From contig NZ_CP104207.1 in NCBI RefSeq assembly GCF_025244705.1, positions 620,001-684,000 of the forward strand: a DNA stretch of 64,000 nt, in the 5' to 3' direction. The first letter of the stretch is position 1, and the number at the start of each line of letters is the position of its first letter. The notes below the pieces were generated by a model. The model had not been told where the DNA came from and did not search any database. It saw nothing but the letters and a program-made list of their open reading frames with translations. The stretch comes from Sphingopyxis sp. PET50 (GTDB taxonomy: Bacteria; Pseudomonadota; Alphaproteobacteria; Sphingomonadales; Sphingomonadaceae). The position numbers and the translations under genes were made by a program. This document shows, piece by piece, positions 46,382-63,976 of the stretch.

Positions 46382-48163
46382 ATGAGGCGGCCACCATCCC
46401 CCAAGGCCGAAACGCTCTTCTGGGCCCTTTTGACGGCGCTGGGCTATTTCCTGCTCGCCAATCTGTCGCTGTACGCGACGAAGGGCGCCGACAATATCGC
46501 GGCGGTATGGCCGCCGAGCGGTTATTTCCTCGCCATGCTGCTGCTGATGCCGCGCCGCGCGCGCCTCGCCGCGTTTGGCGGCATGATGGTCGCGAGCAGC
46601 GCCGCGAACATCCTCGGCGGCGCGCTCGCCTTGCAGTCCGCGGCCTTCACGGCGGCCAACATGGCCGAGGGCGCGCTCGCGCTATGGCTGATCGACCGCG
46701 CGCGCGGTCCGCTGTCGTTCATGGAGCCGCGTTCGGTCGCGCTTTTCAGCGTCGCCGCCATCGCCGCCAGCATCGTCAGCGCCGTCGTCGCGACGCTGCT
46801 CGGCGGCGGCGGTTTCGATTTCTTCCGCTCGTGGCTGACCACGGTGGCGCTGGGCATGCTGATCATCGCGCCGCCGATCGTCATGCTGGCGCGGCTGGCG
46901 GCCTCGGGCCTGCTGCGCCACACCAATCGCGCGACGATCATCGAGGCGGTCGTGGTGCTGACGCTCGCCGCGGCGGTCACGCTGCTCTGCTTCTCGCAAT
47001 CGGCCTATCCCGTGACCTTCCTGCCCTGCCTCGCCGTGGTTGCCGCCTCCTATCGCCTCGGTCCCTTCGGTGCGGCGGCGGGCGTGCTGATCGTCACCGT
47101 CATCACCGCGGCGACGACCGGGCAGGGCATCGGGCCGATCGCGGCCATGGATGAGCCGCCCGAAACGATCGTCCTGTTCCTGCAATTCTATCTGCTGGTG
47201 CTGCTCGGCACGGCGCTGTCGCTCGCGTCCCTGCTCGTCGGGCGCCAGCGGCTGGCGAAACGGCTCGAACAGAGCAACCGCTGGCTGCTGCAGGCCGAGG
47301 CGGCGGCGCTAGTGGGGCATTGGCGCGTCGACCTGGTCCGCTGGACGATTCAGTGGTCGGACCAGGCCTATCGCGTTCACGGGCTGGAACCCGGAACGCC
47401 CGTCGACGTCGAATATAGCGTCGAACAATATCTGCCCGACGACCGAGCCGAGGTGCGGGCGATATTGGAGGAAGCCGTGCGAACCGGGAACGCCTTTGAA
47501 TATCAGGGTCGCATCGTGCGCGCCGACGGCGCGATCCGGCATGTGAGGTCGCACGGGTCGATCGAAATGAACCGCAATGGCAAGGCGACCGGTATCTTCG
47601 GGACGGTGCAGGACGTCACCGAAACGGTCGAAAATGCCCGCATTCTGGAAGCGGCGCGCAGTGCGGCTGAGCGGGTGGCGAACACCGACATGCTGACCGG
47701 CCTGCCGAACCGCCGCCACACGCTCGCCTTTCTGGAACGCGCGCTGGACGATGCGCGCGACAAGGGGGCGCCGCTGGCCGTGGCGATCTTCGACATCGAC
47801 CATTTCAAGCGGATCAACGACACCCACGGCCACGGTGTCGGCGATGCGGTGATCCGCCGCGTCGCGCAGCGTGCCAAGGCGTCGCTGCGCGAAGAGGATA
47901 TGGTCGGACGCTTTGGCGGCGAGGAATTCGTCTGCGTCTTCCAGCGATCGAGCGCGCAGGCGGCCGAACTGGCTGCCGAACGGTTGCGGAAGGCGATCGA
48001 GGGCGGTGGCCGGTCGGGCGAGGACATCCCGCCCGCGACCGTGAGCGTCGGGCTGGCGGCCTATGCGGGCGACACCAGTGTCGAGGCGCTGCTCCAGCGC
48101 GCCGACGAGGCGCTCTACAGGGCGAAACGCGAAGGGCGGAACCGGCTGCGCATGGCGGCGTGA
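46382..48163 (+). CDS. MASE1-PAS-GGDEF diguanylate cyclase
   Basis: 593 residues. N-terminal MASE1 sensor of about eight membrane helices (ADNIAAVWPPSGYFLAMLLL is typical), a PAS/PAC domain at about 315-430 (WSDQAYRVHGLEPG ... IFGTVQDVTE) and a GGDEF domain with DMLTGLPNRR, FDIDHFKRINDTHGHGVGD and active site RFGGEEF, so it should make c-di-GMP. ATG 46382 was preferred to GTG 46325. No EAL domain. Confidence 0.92.
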   Translation: MRRPPSPKAETLFWALLTALGYFLLANLSLYATKGADNIAAVWPPSGYFLAMLLLMPRRARLAAFGGMMVASSAANILGGALALQSAAFTAANMAEGALALWLIDRARGPLSFMEPRSVALFSVAAIAASIVSAVVATLLGGGGFDFFRSWLTTVALGMLIIAPPIVMLARLAASGLLRHTNRATIIEAVVVLTLAAAVTLLCFSQSAYPVTFLPCLAVVAASYRLGPFGAAAGVLIVTVITAATTGQGIGPIAAMDEPPETIVLFLQFYLLVLLGTALSLASLLVGRQRLAKRLEQSNRWLLQAEAAALVGHWRVDLVRWTIQWSDQAYRVHGLEPGTPVDVEYSVEQYLPDDRAEVRAILEEAVRTGNAFEYQGRIVRADGAIRHVRSHGSIEMNRNGKATGIFGTVQDVTETVENARILEAARSAAERVANTDMLTGLPNRRHTLAFLERALDDARDKGAPLAVAIFDIDHFKRINDTHGHGVGDAVIRRVAQRAKASLREEDMVGRFGGEEFVCVFQRSSAQAAELAAERLRKAIEGGGRSGEDIPPATVSVGLAAYAGDTSVEALLQRADEALYRAKREGRNRLRMAA

Positions 48164-48299
48164 GGGCGTCCGGCATCGAGCGGCGGTCCCGGAGCCGAAT
48201 GGAAGATTATTGGGTCATTCTTTCAGCCTTTTGAGATTTTCCGGACTCGACATCGTGGAATTCGCATTTTAACTTTTGACGCCAGGTGGGGGACTGGCG

Positions 48300-48746
48300 A
48301 TGAAGATTCGGAATTTCGTTGCGGCGATAGGGATTCCCGCGCTTTTGGCGATTTCAAATGCCGCAGCCGCGCAGCAGGCCACTTGCGGAACCGCCCTCTA
48401 TCAGTTGCAAGCCTATGCCGCGCAAGTAAATCAGGTCGCGCAATTCGAATATTATCAGGGCATTCCCTACCGTTGTGGGTACAATGCCTATTGTGGAAAC
48501 GCCCAGCTTTATCAACTTCAGCAATGGTACGGTTTCCAGGCCTCTCAGGTTAATGGATGGTACCAGCAGCTGGTATCGCAATGTGCGTCGCAAGCGCCTG
48601 TCGGACAACGCCGGCGAAAACCCGGGAGCGACGATCTGGAGCAGGGAATTGACGAGCAGTCGTTGGAAGAACTCGAAGTAGACGACGAGGACAAGACGGT
48701 TGTTTTGAGAATTCCCGACAATCCAAAGGGATTCAGACCGCAATGA
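48300..48746 (+). CDS. Secreted Gln/Tyr-rich small protein
   Basis: 148 residues with a signal peptide (FVAAIGIPALLAISNAAAAQ), then a Gln/Tyr/Cys-rich body (ALYQLQAYAAQVNQVAQF, CGYNAYCGNAQLYQLQQWYG) with five Cys and an acidic tail (DDLEQGIDEQSLEELEVDDED). No family recognised. Base composition is less GC-rich than the neighbours. The stop overlaps the start of a Tat-exported protease (ATGA), so the two are coupled. Confidence 0.7.
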   Translation: MKIRNFVAAIGIPALLAISNAAAAQQATCGTALYQLQAYAAQVNQVAQFEYYQGIPYRCGYNAYCGNAQLYQLQQWYGFQASQVNGWYQQLVSQCASQAPVGQRRRKPGSDDLEQGIDEQSLEELEVDDEDKTVVLRIPDNPKGFRPQ

Positions 48747-49387
48747 CGATGAAAAGGCGCACTTTCGTTTCTTCCGGATTGGCATGCGGAGCCGGACTTT
48801 GCCTGGGTGGCATGCATAGCGCCGCGCATGCGCAGAAGAGAATTCCCTTTTGTGGCTTCTCGCTCGAGGAAGGGTGGACCGGGCGAGGTCGTGAATATGT
48901 CACCCGCGAGGCGGGGAGCAACGATCGGTCCGGCGTGCCGCAGATCGTGCGGCGGATCAATCGCGAGCTGGGCTTTGAATATGAATTCAGAATATTGATC
49001 ACCGAAAACGAAGACAATGCTTATGCAACGGTTGCCGGTGGACAGAAGATCCTGGGAATCGATGTCGACTTTCTGAAAAGGCTGAATAGAGATGTCGGTA
49101 CCGAGTGGAGCGCCATTCAGGTGATCGCCCACGAAGTGGGCCATCATATAGCCGGGTTCGACGACGACTCTCATCGGGGCGAGCTGAACGCCGACTATTG
49201 GAGCGGACAAGCGCTCCAGCGCCTGGGCTCGTCTCGGGATTCCGCGCGGGCGGCGATTCTCGCGATTGGTTCCGAACGCGACAGCTCGAGCCACCCCAAC
49301 AAATATCGCAGGGCCGACGTCATCTCCCAGGGCTGGAATGACGCTCAGCGAAACTTCATTGATCGCAGTTTCTGCATAGCTTGCTGA
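48743..49387 (+). CDS. Tat-exported zinc metallopeptidase
   Basis: 214 residues. The N-terminus has a twin-arginine signal (KRRTFVSSGLACGAGLCLGG). The catalytic region QVIAHEVGHHIAGFDDDSHRGELNADYWSG has HExxH and a third ligand Glu/Asp 15-20 residues later, as in M48-like peptidases. It has no membrane helices, unlike HtpX or Ste24. Paired with the secreted Gln/Tyr-rich gene, whose product could be its substrate, inhibitor or partner (inference). Confidence 0.78.
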   Translation: MTMKRRTFVSSGLACGAGLCLGGMHSAAHAQKRIPFCGFSLEEGWTGRGREYVTREAGSNDRSGVPQIVRRINRELGFEYEFRILITENEDNAYATVAGGQKILGIDVDFLKRLNRDVGTEWSAIQVIAHEVGHHIAGFDDDSHRGELNADYWSGQALQRLGSSRDSARAAILAIGSERDSSSHPNKYRRADVISQGWNDAQRNFIDRSFCIAC

Positions 49388-49609
49388 TATTCGGGCCCGC
49401 AATGCGTTGGTCGATGCGGGCTTGCTCCACGCGGGCCTTCTGATTCGAGGCCGGATGGCGGCGCGCCGACGAGGTACGTCATACAGCGAAGCATGAGGGA
49501 CGGGGCCGGCCGCGCATGGCGGCAAGGCGGTGGGTGCGGCTGAAGGCAGACTTCCCATCGCAAGTCGATGGGGAGGATCATGATAACCGCTCCCTCCCGT
49601 TTTTTGACT

Positions 49610-51962
49610 TCACTCGCCGCCGAACTTCGTCGTGAGCTGCACCCCGATCACCCGCGGTTCGCCGGCGTAGAGGCTGTTGAAGCCCAGGCTGTTGTCGAAC
49701 TGCACCGCCGACACCGCATAGCGCTTGTTGGTCAGGTTGGTCGCGAAGATCGCGATCTGGCTGTTAATGCTCTCGATATCGAGCGAGGCGCGGGCGCCGA
49801 GCAGGCCATAGGCGGGCTGATTCAGGCTGTCGCGGTAGATCGCCGAGCCGACGAGCTGGGTCTTGCTGCGCCAGGTCCAGTCCACCGCGAGGCGTAGCTC
49901 GCCGAAATCGAGCGGCGCGGCATAGGTGGCGCCGAGGCGATAGCTGTATTTGGGGAATTGGAAAGGCTCGCCCGAGCGGTCGCCGGTGACGTCGGTGAAG
50001 TCGAGATATTTGGCGTCGTTGACCCCGACGCTGCCCGACAGGGTCAGGCCTTCGACCGGGATCGCGGTGACCTCCAACTCGCCGCCGCGGATGCGCGCGC
50101 GGGCGGCGTTGGTGACGAGGCTGACGATCGCGCCGCCGGGCGCGGCCTGGACGATGGTCCGCTGGATATCCTTGTAATTGGCTTGGAAAATCGCGGCGTT
50201 GATGCGCAGGCGCCGGTCGAGCAGGTCGGCCTTGGTGCCGATTTCATAGTCGGTCACGGTTTCGGGGGCGAAGGCGGCGAAGCTGTCGGCGGTGCCGGTG
50301 CCGCGCAGATTCTGGCCGCCGCCCTTGAAGCTGCGCGCGGTGCGGGCATAGAAGAGCAGGCCGCTGCGCGGCGTCCAGTCGATGCTGGCGAGATAGGAAT
50401 AGTCCGAGAAACTGTCGTTGAAGCGTGCCTGGCAGGTGCCGCCGAGCTGGAGCTCGACCGGGATGTTGCAGACCGCGCCGCCCGGCGTCGAGCGGTTGAA
50501 CGATCGCAGCTCCTTGCTCTCCTCGGTCCAGCGCAGCCCGCCGGTAAAGCGCAGCGTATCGGTCAGGTCGTAGTTGAACTGGCCGAACACCGCCCAGCTG
50601 CTGTTCTTGACGAAGCCGTCGGTAAAATTGGGATTGTCGGGGTTGATCGTGCCGAGCGCGGTGGCGCGCGAGGTGTCGCGGCCGGTCTCCTCGTTGAAAT
50701 AGGCGCCGACGATCCAGTCGAGCCGCGGGCCGAAATTGCCCGCGAACTGGAATTCCTGGCTGAGATTCTTCGCGCGGCTGGCGAGGCTCGCCTCGAGCAG
50801 CGGGAAGGGCGAACTGTCGAGGTCGACGTCGAGCCAGCGTTTGAGCCAGCGCGCGCCCGAGATCGAGCGGAAGGACAAATCTGGCGTCAGCTCGACCGCC
50901 AGGTTCGAGCTGACGCCATAGGTTCGGGCGTAAACGCCCTGGAGGCCCGTTGCATCATTGTCATAATAGCCGCGCCGAGCCAACGAGGCCCGCGAACAGC
51001 GCCTGCGCCTGCGTCAGCGCGGCGCCGATCGCGGGGCCGTTGGCGACCGGATCGGCGAGCAATGCCGGGTTGAGGATGCCCTGGCTGATCGCGATGTCGA
51101 TCAGCGCCGGGGCGGGATTGGGAGTGCCCGGAAGCAGACTGGGGAAGGGGCTGACGAAGGCGAGCTTGCTCACCGGGCCGTCGCCCTTGGTGCGCGTGTA
51201 GTCCGCCGAGATTGCCCAGCTGACGCTGTCGGTCTCGAGCAGCGTGCCCGCGCGAAAGGCGACCTGCTCGCGCCCGCCGATGCCGTCGCCGAGCCCGTTG
51301 ACCCCGAGCGAACCATAATCGGTCCAGCGGCCGACGAGGCGGACGCCGAGCGTGTCGGTGACGACAGGCAGGTTGAGCACTGCGCCGAGTTCGTAGCGGT
51401 CGTGGGTCGCGCCGCTCGCCTGGACATAGCCGCCGATCGCGCCGAGGTCGGGCTGGCGGGTCGTGATGTTGATCGCGCCGCCGGTGGTATTCTTGCCGAA
51501 CAAGGTGCCCTGCGGCCCGCGCAGCACCTCGACGCGCTCGGTGTCGAACAAGGCGGTTTCGAGGTTCGACGAACGGATATAGTTCACGCCGTCAACATAG
51601 ACGCCGATCGGCGATTCGATGGTCAGAATCGAGTCCTGTTGCGACTGGCCGCGGATGGTCAGCAGTACGCCGGTCGGATCGGCGCTGGAGGTCTGGACGA
51701 AGAAGTTCGGGGTCTGCTTGGCGACGTCGGCGATCCCCTCGACATTGGCGTCGGCGAGCTGCTGTGCGCCGAAGGCGGTGATCGCGATGGGAATGGTCTG
51801 CGCGGCCTCGCTGGTGCGGCGCGCGGTGACGACGATGTCCTCGATACCGCCCTGCGCGGTTTCGGCCTCGGCCGGGGCGGGGGCGTCCTGCGCCGCCGCG
51901 CTCGGGGCGAGGGCCAGGCCGGCGCTGGTCAGCAGCAGATACAGTCCGTGGGTCGTCTTCAT
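49610..51962 (-). CDS. TonB-dependent outer-membrane receptor, with +1 frameshift
   Basis: About 784 residues. Signal peptide (LYLLLTSAGLALAPSAAAQ), TonB-box-like EDIVVTARRTSE, plug domain (VEVLRGPQGTLFGKNTTGGAINI) and a 22-strand barrel ending VIGVQLTTKFGGE. The frame breaks at 50969-50975 (GCCGCGC on the plus strand for GCCGGC); repaired it reads FAGLVGSAGYYDNDATG. The substrate is unknown; the family often imports sterols, aromatics or iron chelates in sphingomonads. Divergent TetR at 52115. Confidence 0.9.
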
Positions 51963-52040
51963 TTCTCTCTCCCTCCGCCGCGCGCCGCCGGCTCGGGCCG
52001 GGCTTTCGTTCGCGAGACATTGAGGGCGACTTATCACACT

Positions 52041-52070
52041 AAGTGAGACAAGCGCAAGCATTTGCCTCAC
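52041..52070. promoter_or_regulatory. Candidate operator between the TonB receptor and its TetR
   Basis: GTGAG (52043-52047) and CTCAC (52066-52070) form an inverted pair in the 152-base divergent spacer. It would suit binding by the neighbouring TetR protein; no consensus was checked. Confidence 0.4.
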
Positions 52071-52114
52071 GTCCTGCGATATGATAGCCGGACCGTCTCA
52101 TCAGGGAGGCAGAG

Positions 52115-52789
52115 ATCGCGACAATCGCCCCAAATCCGCGCGCCAACACCGGGGGAGCGGGCGACGCGGCCCGCTCCGCGGTGCTCGACGCGACCGCCGA
52201 AGTGGTCATGCGCGTCGGCTTTCACGACACGACCATTGACCATGTCGTGCGCGAATCGGGCGTGTCGCGCGCGACGCTCTATCGCTGGTTCGGCAACCGC
52301 GAGGGGCTGCTGCTCGCGCTGCTCCAGCATCTCGCGGGGCCTTATCTCGAGCGCAGCGGCCAGATCGCGGTCGGGCTGGGGCCGATCGAGGACCGGCTCG
52401 AACAGGTGATCGCGGGCGGAATCGAGAGCATCTGCAACACGCCGTGGATCCACAAGGTCGCGAAGGACGGGTTGCTTCACGACGATTTCTCGATCTTCCT
52501 GACCGCGCACAAGACGATCACCGGCGCCGTGGTGGGGCGGATGCTCGAAGGCGCGATGGCGTCGGGCGCATGGACGCCGCCCGACGATCTCGATCGGCTG
52601 ACCGAATGGCTGCTGCACCAGATGCTGGTGCTCGGCGGCGAGGATTATGACGATGCGGCGGAAATCCGGCGGCGCGTCGCCATTTATGTGATGCCGGTGC
52701 TGGGCCTGCCCGGCGCGCGAAGCGATGCGGGCGACATCGCCGCGCGGCTGGAGCGGATCGAGCGCAAGATCGACGGGCTGGGCGGCTGA
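52115..52789 (+). CDS. TetR-family regulator with a non-standard start
   Basis: 224 residues if started at ATC 52115. The HTH reads TIDHVVRESGVSRATLYRWFGNREGLLLALL, with the ligand domain after. GTG 52181 is the only in-frame conventional start, but it would cut off helix 1 (AARSAVLDATAEVVMR). A strong GGGAGG lies seven bases before ATC 52115 and the frame is closed by TAG at 52085. Either ATC is used or a base is miscalled. Probably regulates the divergent TonB receptor. Confidence 0.75.
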   Translation: MATIAPNPRANTGGAGDAARSAVLDATAEVVMRVGFHDTTIDHVVRESGVSRATLYRWFGNREGLLLALLQHLAGPYLERSGQIAVGLGPIEDRLEQVIAGGIESICNTPWIHKVAKDGLLHDDFSIFLTAHKTITGAVVGRMLEGAMASGAWTPPDDLDRLTEWLLHQMLVLGGEDYDDAAEIRRRVAIYVMPVLGLPGARSDAGDIAARLERIERKIDGLGG

Positions 52790-53015
52790 GATTCCTCGCG
52801 CCGCCGCGTTGACAAGATGGGACGCCAATCCTATATCCCCGGCATACCCCGCCGTTCGAGATAGGGCCTGACTTTGCGCATCGGGCTGTACGGATAGGTC
52901 GGCGGGGATTTCGACAGGCGTTAGGAAGCTGCGGTAAACCGGCAACGGTTGCCTGCGGCTTTTTTCGCGTCGATGCGCTCGCGATTTTGATTTTTGACAG
53001 GCGAGACAATCACTT

Positions 53016-57196
<4,181 letters not shown>

Positions 57197-57205
57197 ATAT
57201 CCCAC

Positions 57206-57302
57206 CCCTCCCCTTCAGGGGAGGGGCCGGGGGTGGGGCTCGAAGCCTTGCGCAAGGCCGCGGGCCCCCACCCCAACCCCTCCCCTGAAGGGGAGGGGCT
57301 AA
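57206..57302. repeat. GC-rich palindromic repeat in the rpoB-rpoC spacer
   Basis: The arms CCCTCCCCTTCAGGGGAGGG and CCCTCCCCTGAAGGGGAGGG, with the inner CCTTGCGCAAGGCCGCGGG hairpin, fill nearly all of the 121-base gap. Same family as 34979-35101. The hairpins would sit in the rpoBC mRNA just ahead of rpoC. Confidence 0.85.
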
Positions 57303-61602
<4,300 letters not shown>

Positions 61603-61634
61603 GCCCCTCGGCCGTCCGGCCTGAAGGAAAACAG

Positions 61635-61664
61635 CCCCGCCGGAGCGATCCGGCGGGGTTTTTT
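61635..61664 (+). terminator. Rho-independent terminator of rpoBC
   Basis: The stem CCCCGCCGG pairs with CCGGCGGGG over AGCGAT, followed by six T. It lies 32 bases after the rpoC stop. Confidence 0.93.
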
Positions 61665-61726
61665 CTTTTGGGTGGCGCGGGAGTCGTGGGATTGGCGGGT
61701 TTCGGGCGGTTGCGGCCATAAGCGAT

Positions 61727-61912
61727 CCTCCCCCAACGGGGGAGGGGGACCACCCGAAGGGTGGTGGAGGGGCACATGAGGCTTACGCGACGCCAGACCG
61801 AAAGAACGCCGTTTTCCGGCAACCCGGCCGCAAGGCACGCCCTCACCGGCAGGGTAAACCGCCTGTGCCCCTCCACCAGCTTCGCTGGTCCCCCTCCCCG
61901 TGCCGGGGAGGA
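61727..61912. repeat. Inverted repeat with ACCACCCGAAGGGTGGT-type arms
   Basis: The left unit CTCCCCCAACGGGGGAGG with GGACCACCCGAAGGGTGGTGG is followed, about 80 bases later, by an inverted partner CCCCTCCACCAGCTTCGCTGG and CCCCTCCCCGTGCCGGGGAGG. It accounts for most of the gap between rpoC and the next gene. Confidence 0.75.
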
Positions 61913-62051
61913 TCGGCGTCGTCCACTCCCCACCCCAGGGCGGTCACGGGTCGGATCCGTCAGCGCCTGGGCAAATATTCTCGTTCATCCCCGCGCAGGG
62001 TAAAGGCTGGTACGCCTCCCACGGGTCGCAACTTTTGTTGCGAGGTGGGTT

Positions 62052-62777
62052 ATGAAAATCGGAAAGAGGTGGGCGCTATCGGCGGCCCTATTGCTCGCGG
62101 TCACCGCGGGCGGCGCGATCGCGCAGGACAACAGCAATATCCGCGGCGAAGTGCGCGTATCCGCGGTCCGCGGGTCCGGTGACGGCTATTTCAAGGAAAG
62201 TGCGCCCGTCATCGGGTTGCGGCGGCTCGCCGACGGGGCGATCCAGGATATCCTGGTCACGTCCGATTCGCGCGACAGCGAGCTGCGGCGGCAGGAAATC
62301 CATGCGATGCTGGAGGCCACGATCCGCAAGGCCGACGCCGCCGGGCTCGAACTGGTCACCGGCAATTTCGAGCTCACGAAGGTGACGCTCGCCAATTACC
62401 GCGAACTGCCGCTGCGCTCGGGCCGCCGTTCGGACACCAGCGAGATTGCCGTGACGGTGAAGACGAAGCTGGCCGGTCCCGCCGACAGCGCGCAGTCGCG
62501 CATCGACAGCTTTATCCGGAGCGTGCCCGCGACGGGCCGCTCGCTGATCGAGAAATATGGCGCGCTGCAGCTGACGATCGTCAACCCCGACCAGTATCGC
62601 GGCCAGATCATCAAGCTGATCGCCGACGAATCGCGCCGCGCGAGCAGCGCCTTCGGGGCCGATTACGGCGTCGTGGTCAGCGGGCTCGACCGGCATCTGG
62701 TGTGGAACCAGGCGAGCGAAAATGAGGTGTTCCTCTACATCCCCTATGGCTTCACGGTACAGCCGAAGGGCGCATAG
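62052..62777 (+). CDS. Exported hypothetical protein
   Basis: 241 residues with a signal peptide (WALSAALLLAVTAGGAIAQ). The body has mixed helix/strand character with VIGLRRLADGAIQDILVTS near the start and YGVVVSGLDRHLVWNQASENEVFLYIPYGF at the end. No family recognised, though it resembles small periplasmic proteins conserved among sphingomonads. It stands alone between a repeat and the IS-interrupted repeat. Confidence 0.75.
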   Translation: MKIGKRWALSAALLLAVTAGGAIAQDNSNIRGEVRVSAVRGSGDGYFKESAPVIGLRRLADGAIQDILVTSDSRDSELRRQEIHAMLEATIRKADAAGLELVTGNFELTKVTLANYRELPLRSGRRSDTSEIAVTVKTKLAGPADSAQSRIDSFIRSVPATGRSLIEKYGALQLTIVNPDQYRGQIIKLIADESRRASSAFGADYGVVVSGLDRHLVWNQASENEVFLYIPYGFTVQPKGA

Positions 62778-62861
62778 GAAAGGCGATCGTGTCGATTGCA
62801 AACTTGCGTGCCGACGGCGGTTTTGGGGTGGGGAGTGGACATTTGAGCAATGGGCTGGTCT

Positions 62862-62912
62862 CCCCCTCCCGCAAGCGGGAGGGGCAGCGAGACTTGGGCG
62901 CTTGCGCCCTAG
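62862..62912. repeat. Left half of a palindromic repeat split by the IS
   Basis: CCCCTCCCGCAAGCGGGAGGGGCAGCGAGACTT leads up to CCCTAG at 62912. The right half (63742-63810) resumes CTAGTCGCAGCGGGG. Joined, they make the same unit as 32058-32175. Confidence 0.88.
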
Positions 62913-63741
62913 GCTCAGGACTCATTAAATCCAAAAGAGGAAGATGGCGGCGAAGGTGATGGCTGCGAGGAAGATGTCGGCACATCGGTCGTAGCGGGTG
63001 TGGATGCGGCGCCAGTCCTTGAGGCGAGCGAAGAGGTTTTCGATTTTATGTCTCTGGCGATAGAGACTTTTATCGTAGCAGTTCTGGACCTTATGGCTGC
63101 GATGGGGCGGGATGCAGGCCGCGATGCCCCTGTCGGCGAGAGTTTTGCGGAACCAGCGCGAAGCATAGGCTCGATCGCCGATGAGGCGTTCGGCTTCGGG
63201 CATGATCTTGACCAGAGCCTCCGCACCTTTGTGGTCGCTGCGCTGGCCTTCGGTGAGGTGGAGCCGCAAGGGACGTCCCCGGCCATCGCACAGCACATGC
63301 AGCTTGGTGGTCAGCCCGCCCCGGCTGCGTCCGATACATCGGGGTAGAGCCCCTTTTTGAGCAGGCTGGCGGCGGTGCGATGCGCCTTGAGGTGGGTCGC
63401 GTCGATCATCAGAACCCCGTCGCCATCCCTGGCCAGTTCGGCGAAGATGCGGTTGAACACCCCCAGTCGGCTCCAGCGAATGAAGCGGTTGTAGATCGTC
63501 TTGTGCGGCCCGTAGCCCGCCGGCGCGTCGCGCCAGCGCAGACCGTTGCGGATCACGAACAAGATCCCGCTCAATATCCGCTGGTCATCGACCCGCGGTA
63601 CTCCATGCGACAGCGGAAAATATCCCTCGATCCGGCGCATCTGCGCCTCACTCAACAGCAACAAGTCACTCATGGCAGCACCTCCGGCCACCTTGAATCA
63701 AACCCGAACCTAACGCGCAAGCATTTTAATAGGTCCTGAGC
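62913..63741 (-). mobile_element. IS5-family insertion sequence (IS427-group-like)
   Basis: 829 bases with imperfect terminal inverted repeats: GCTCAGGACTCATTAAATCC at the left end and, read inward, GCTCAGGACCTATTAAAATG at the right. It is flanked by a CTAG direct repeat (62909-62912 and 63742-63745). The transposase is in two overlapping frames on the minus strand, the usual IS427-group layout. The element looks complete. Confidence 0.92.
62925..63673 (-). CDS. IS5-family transposase, two frames joined by a programmed shift
   Basis: OrfA (63311-63673) carries the DUF4096-like DNA-binding N-terminus (ILFVIRNGLRWRDAPAGYGPHKTIYNRFIRW) and the first catalytic Asp in LMIDATHLKAHR. OrfB, in the -1 frame, has the second Asp in IGDRAYAS and the Glu in RHKIENLFARLKDWRRIHTRYD, completing DDE. 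The shift falls near CCCCGATG around 63345, giving LYPRCIGRSRGGLTTKLH. It is normal for this group and is not counted among the GCCGGC breaks. Confidence 0.9.
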
Positions 63742-63810
63742 CTAGTCGCAGCGGGGTGGGCCATCGCGACGCCGCTGCCCACCCCCGACCCCTCCCGCCT
63801 GCGGGAGGGG
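63742..63810. repeat. Right half of the IS-interrupted palindromic repeat
   Basis: It begins with the CTAG target duplicate and continues TCGCAGCGGGGTGGGCC to the closing hairpin CCCCTCCCGCCTGCGGGAGG, as in 32058-32175. Confidence 0.88.
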
Positions 63811-63883
63811 AGACAAACGTCCGCTCCCGCCCGATACCTGTCGGTCGGCGGTCGTGCGCGCAAAAGACATAATCGCATAAGGA

Positions 63884-63913
63884 AAAGGCCCGCCGGTTGG
63901 TCGGCGGGCCTTT
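63884..63913 (-). terminator. Rho-independent terminator, minus strand
   Basis: The stem AAAGGCCCGCCG pairs with CGGCGGGCCTTT. Read on the minus strand it is followed by T residues (CCTTTTCC), so it probably ends the transcript of the gene that stops at 63977. Confidence 0.7.
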
Positions 63914-63976
63914 GGTCATTGGGAATATGCGGGCCGGATGCGAGTGCGCCTGAAAGGCGTCCCGGCCCGGTGCTGC

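Noticed and set aside
63311..63400. Frame break in the IS transposase as another GCCGGC error
   Set aside because: IS427-group transposases normally use two frames joined by a programmed shift. The break is near CCCCGATG and not at GCCGGC.
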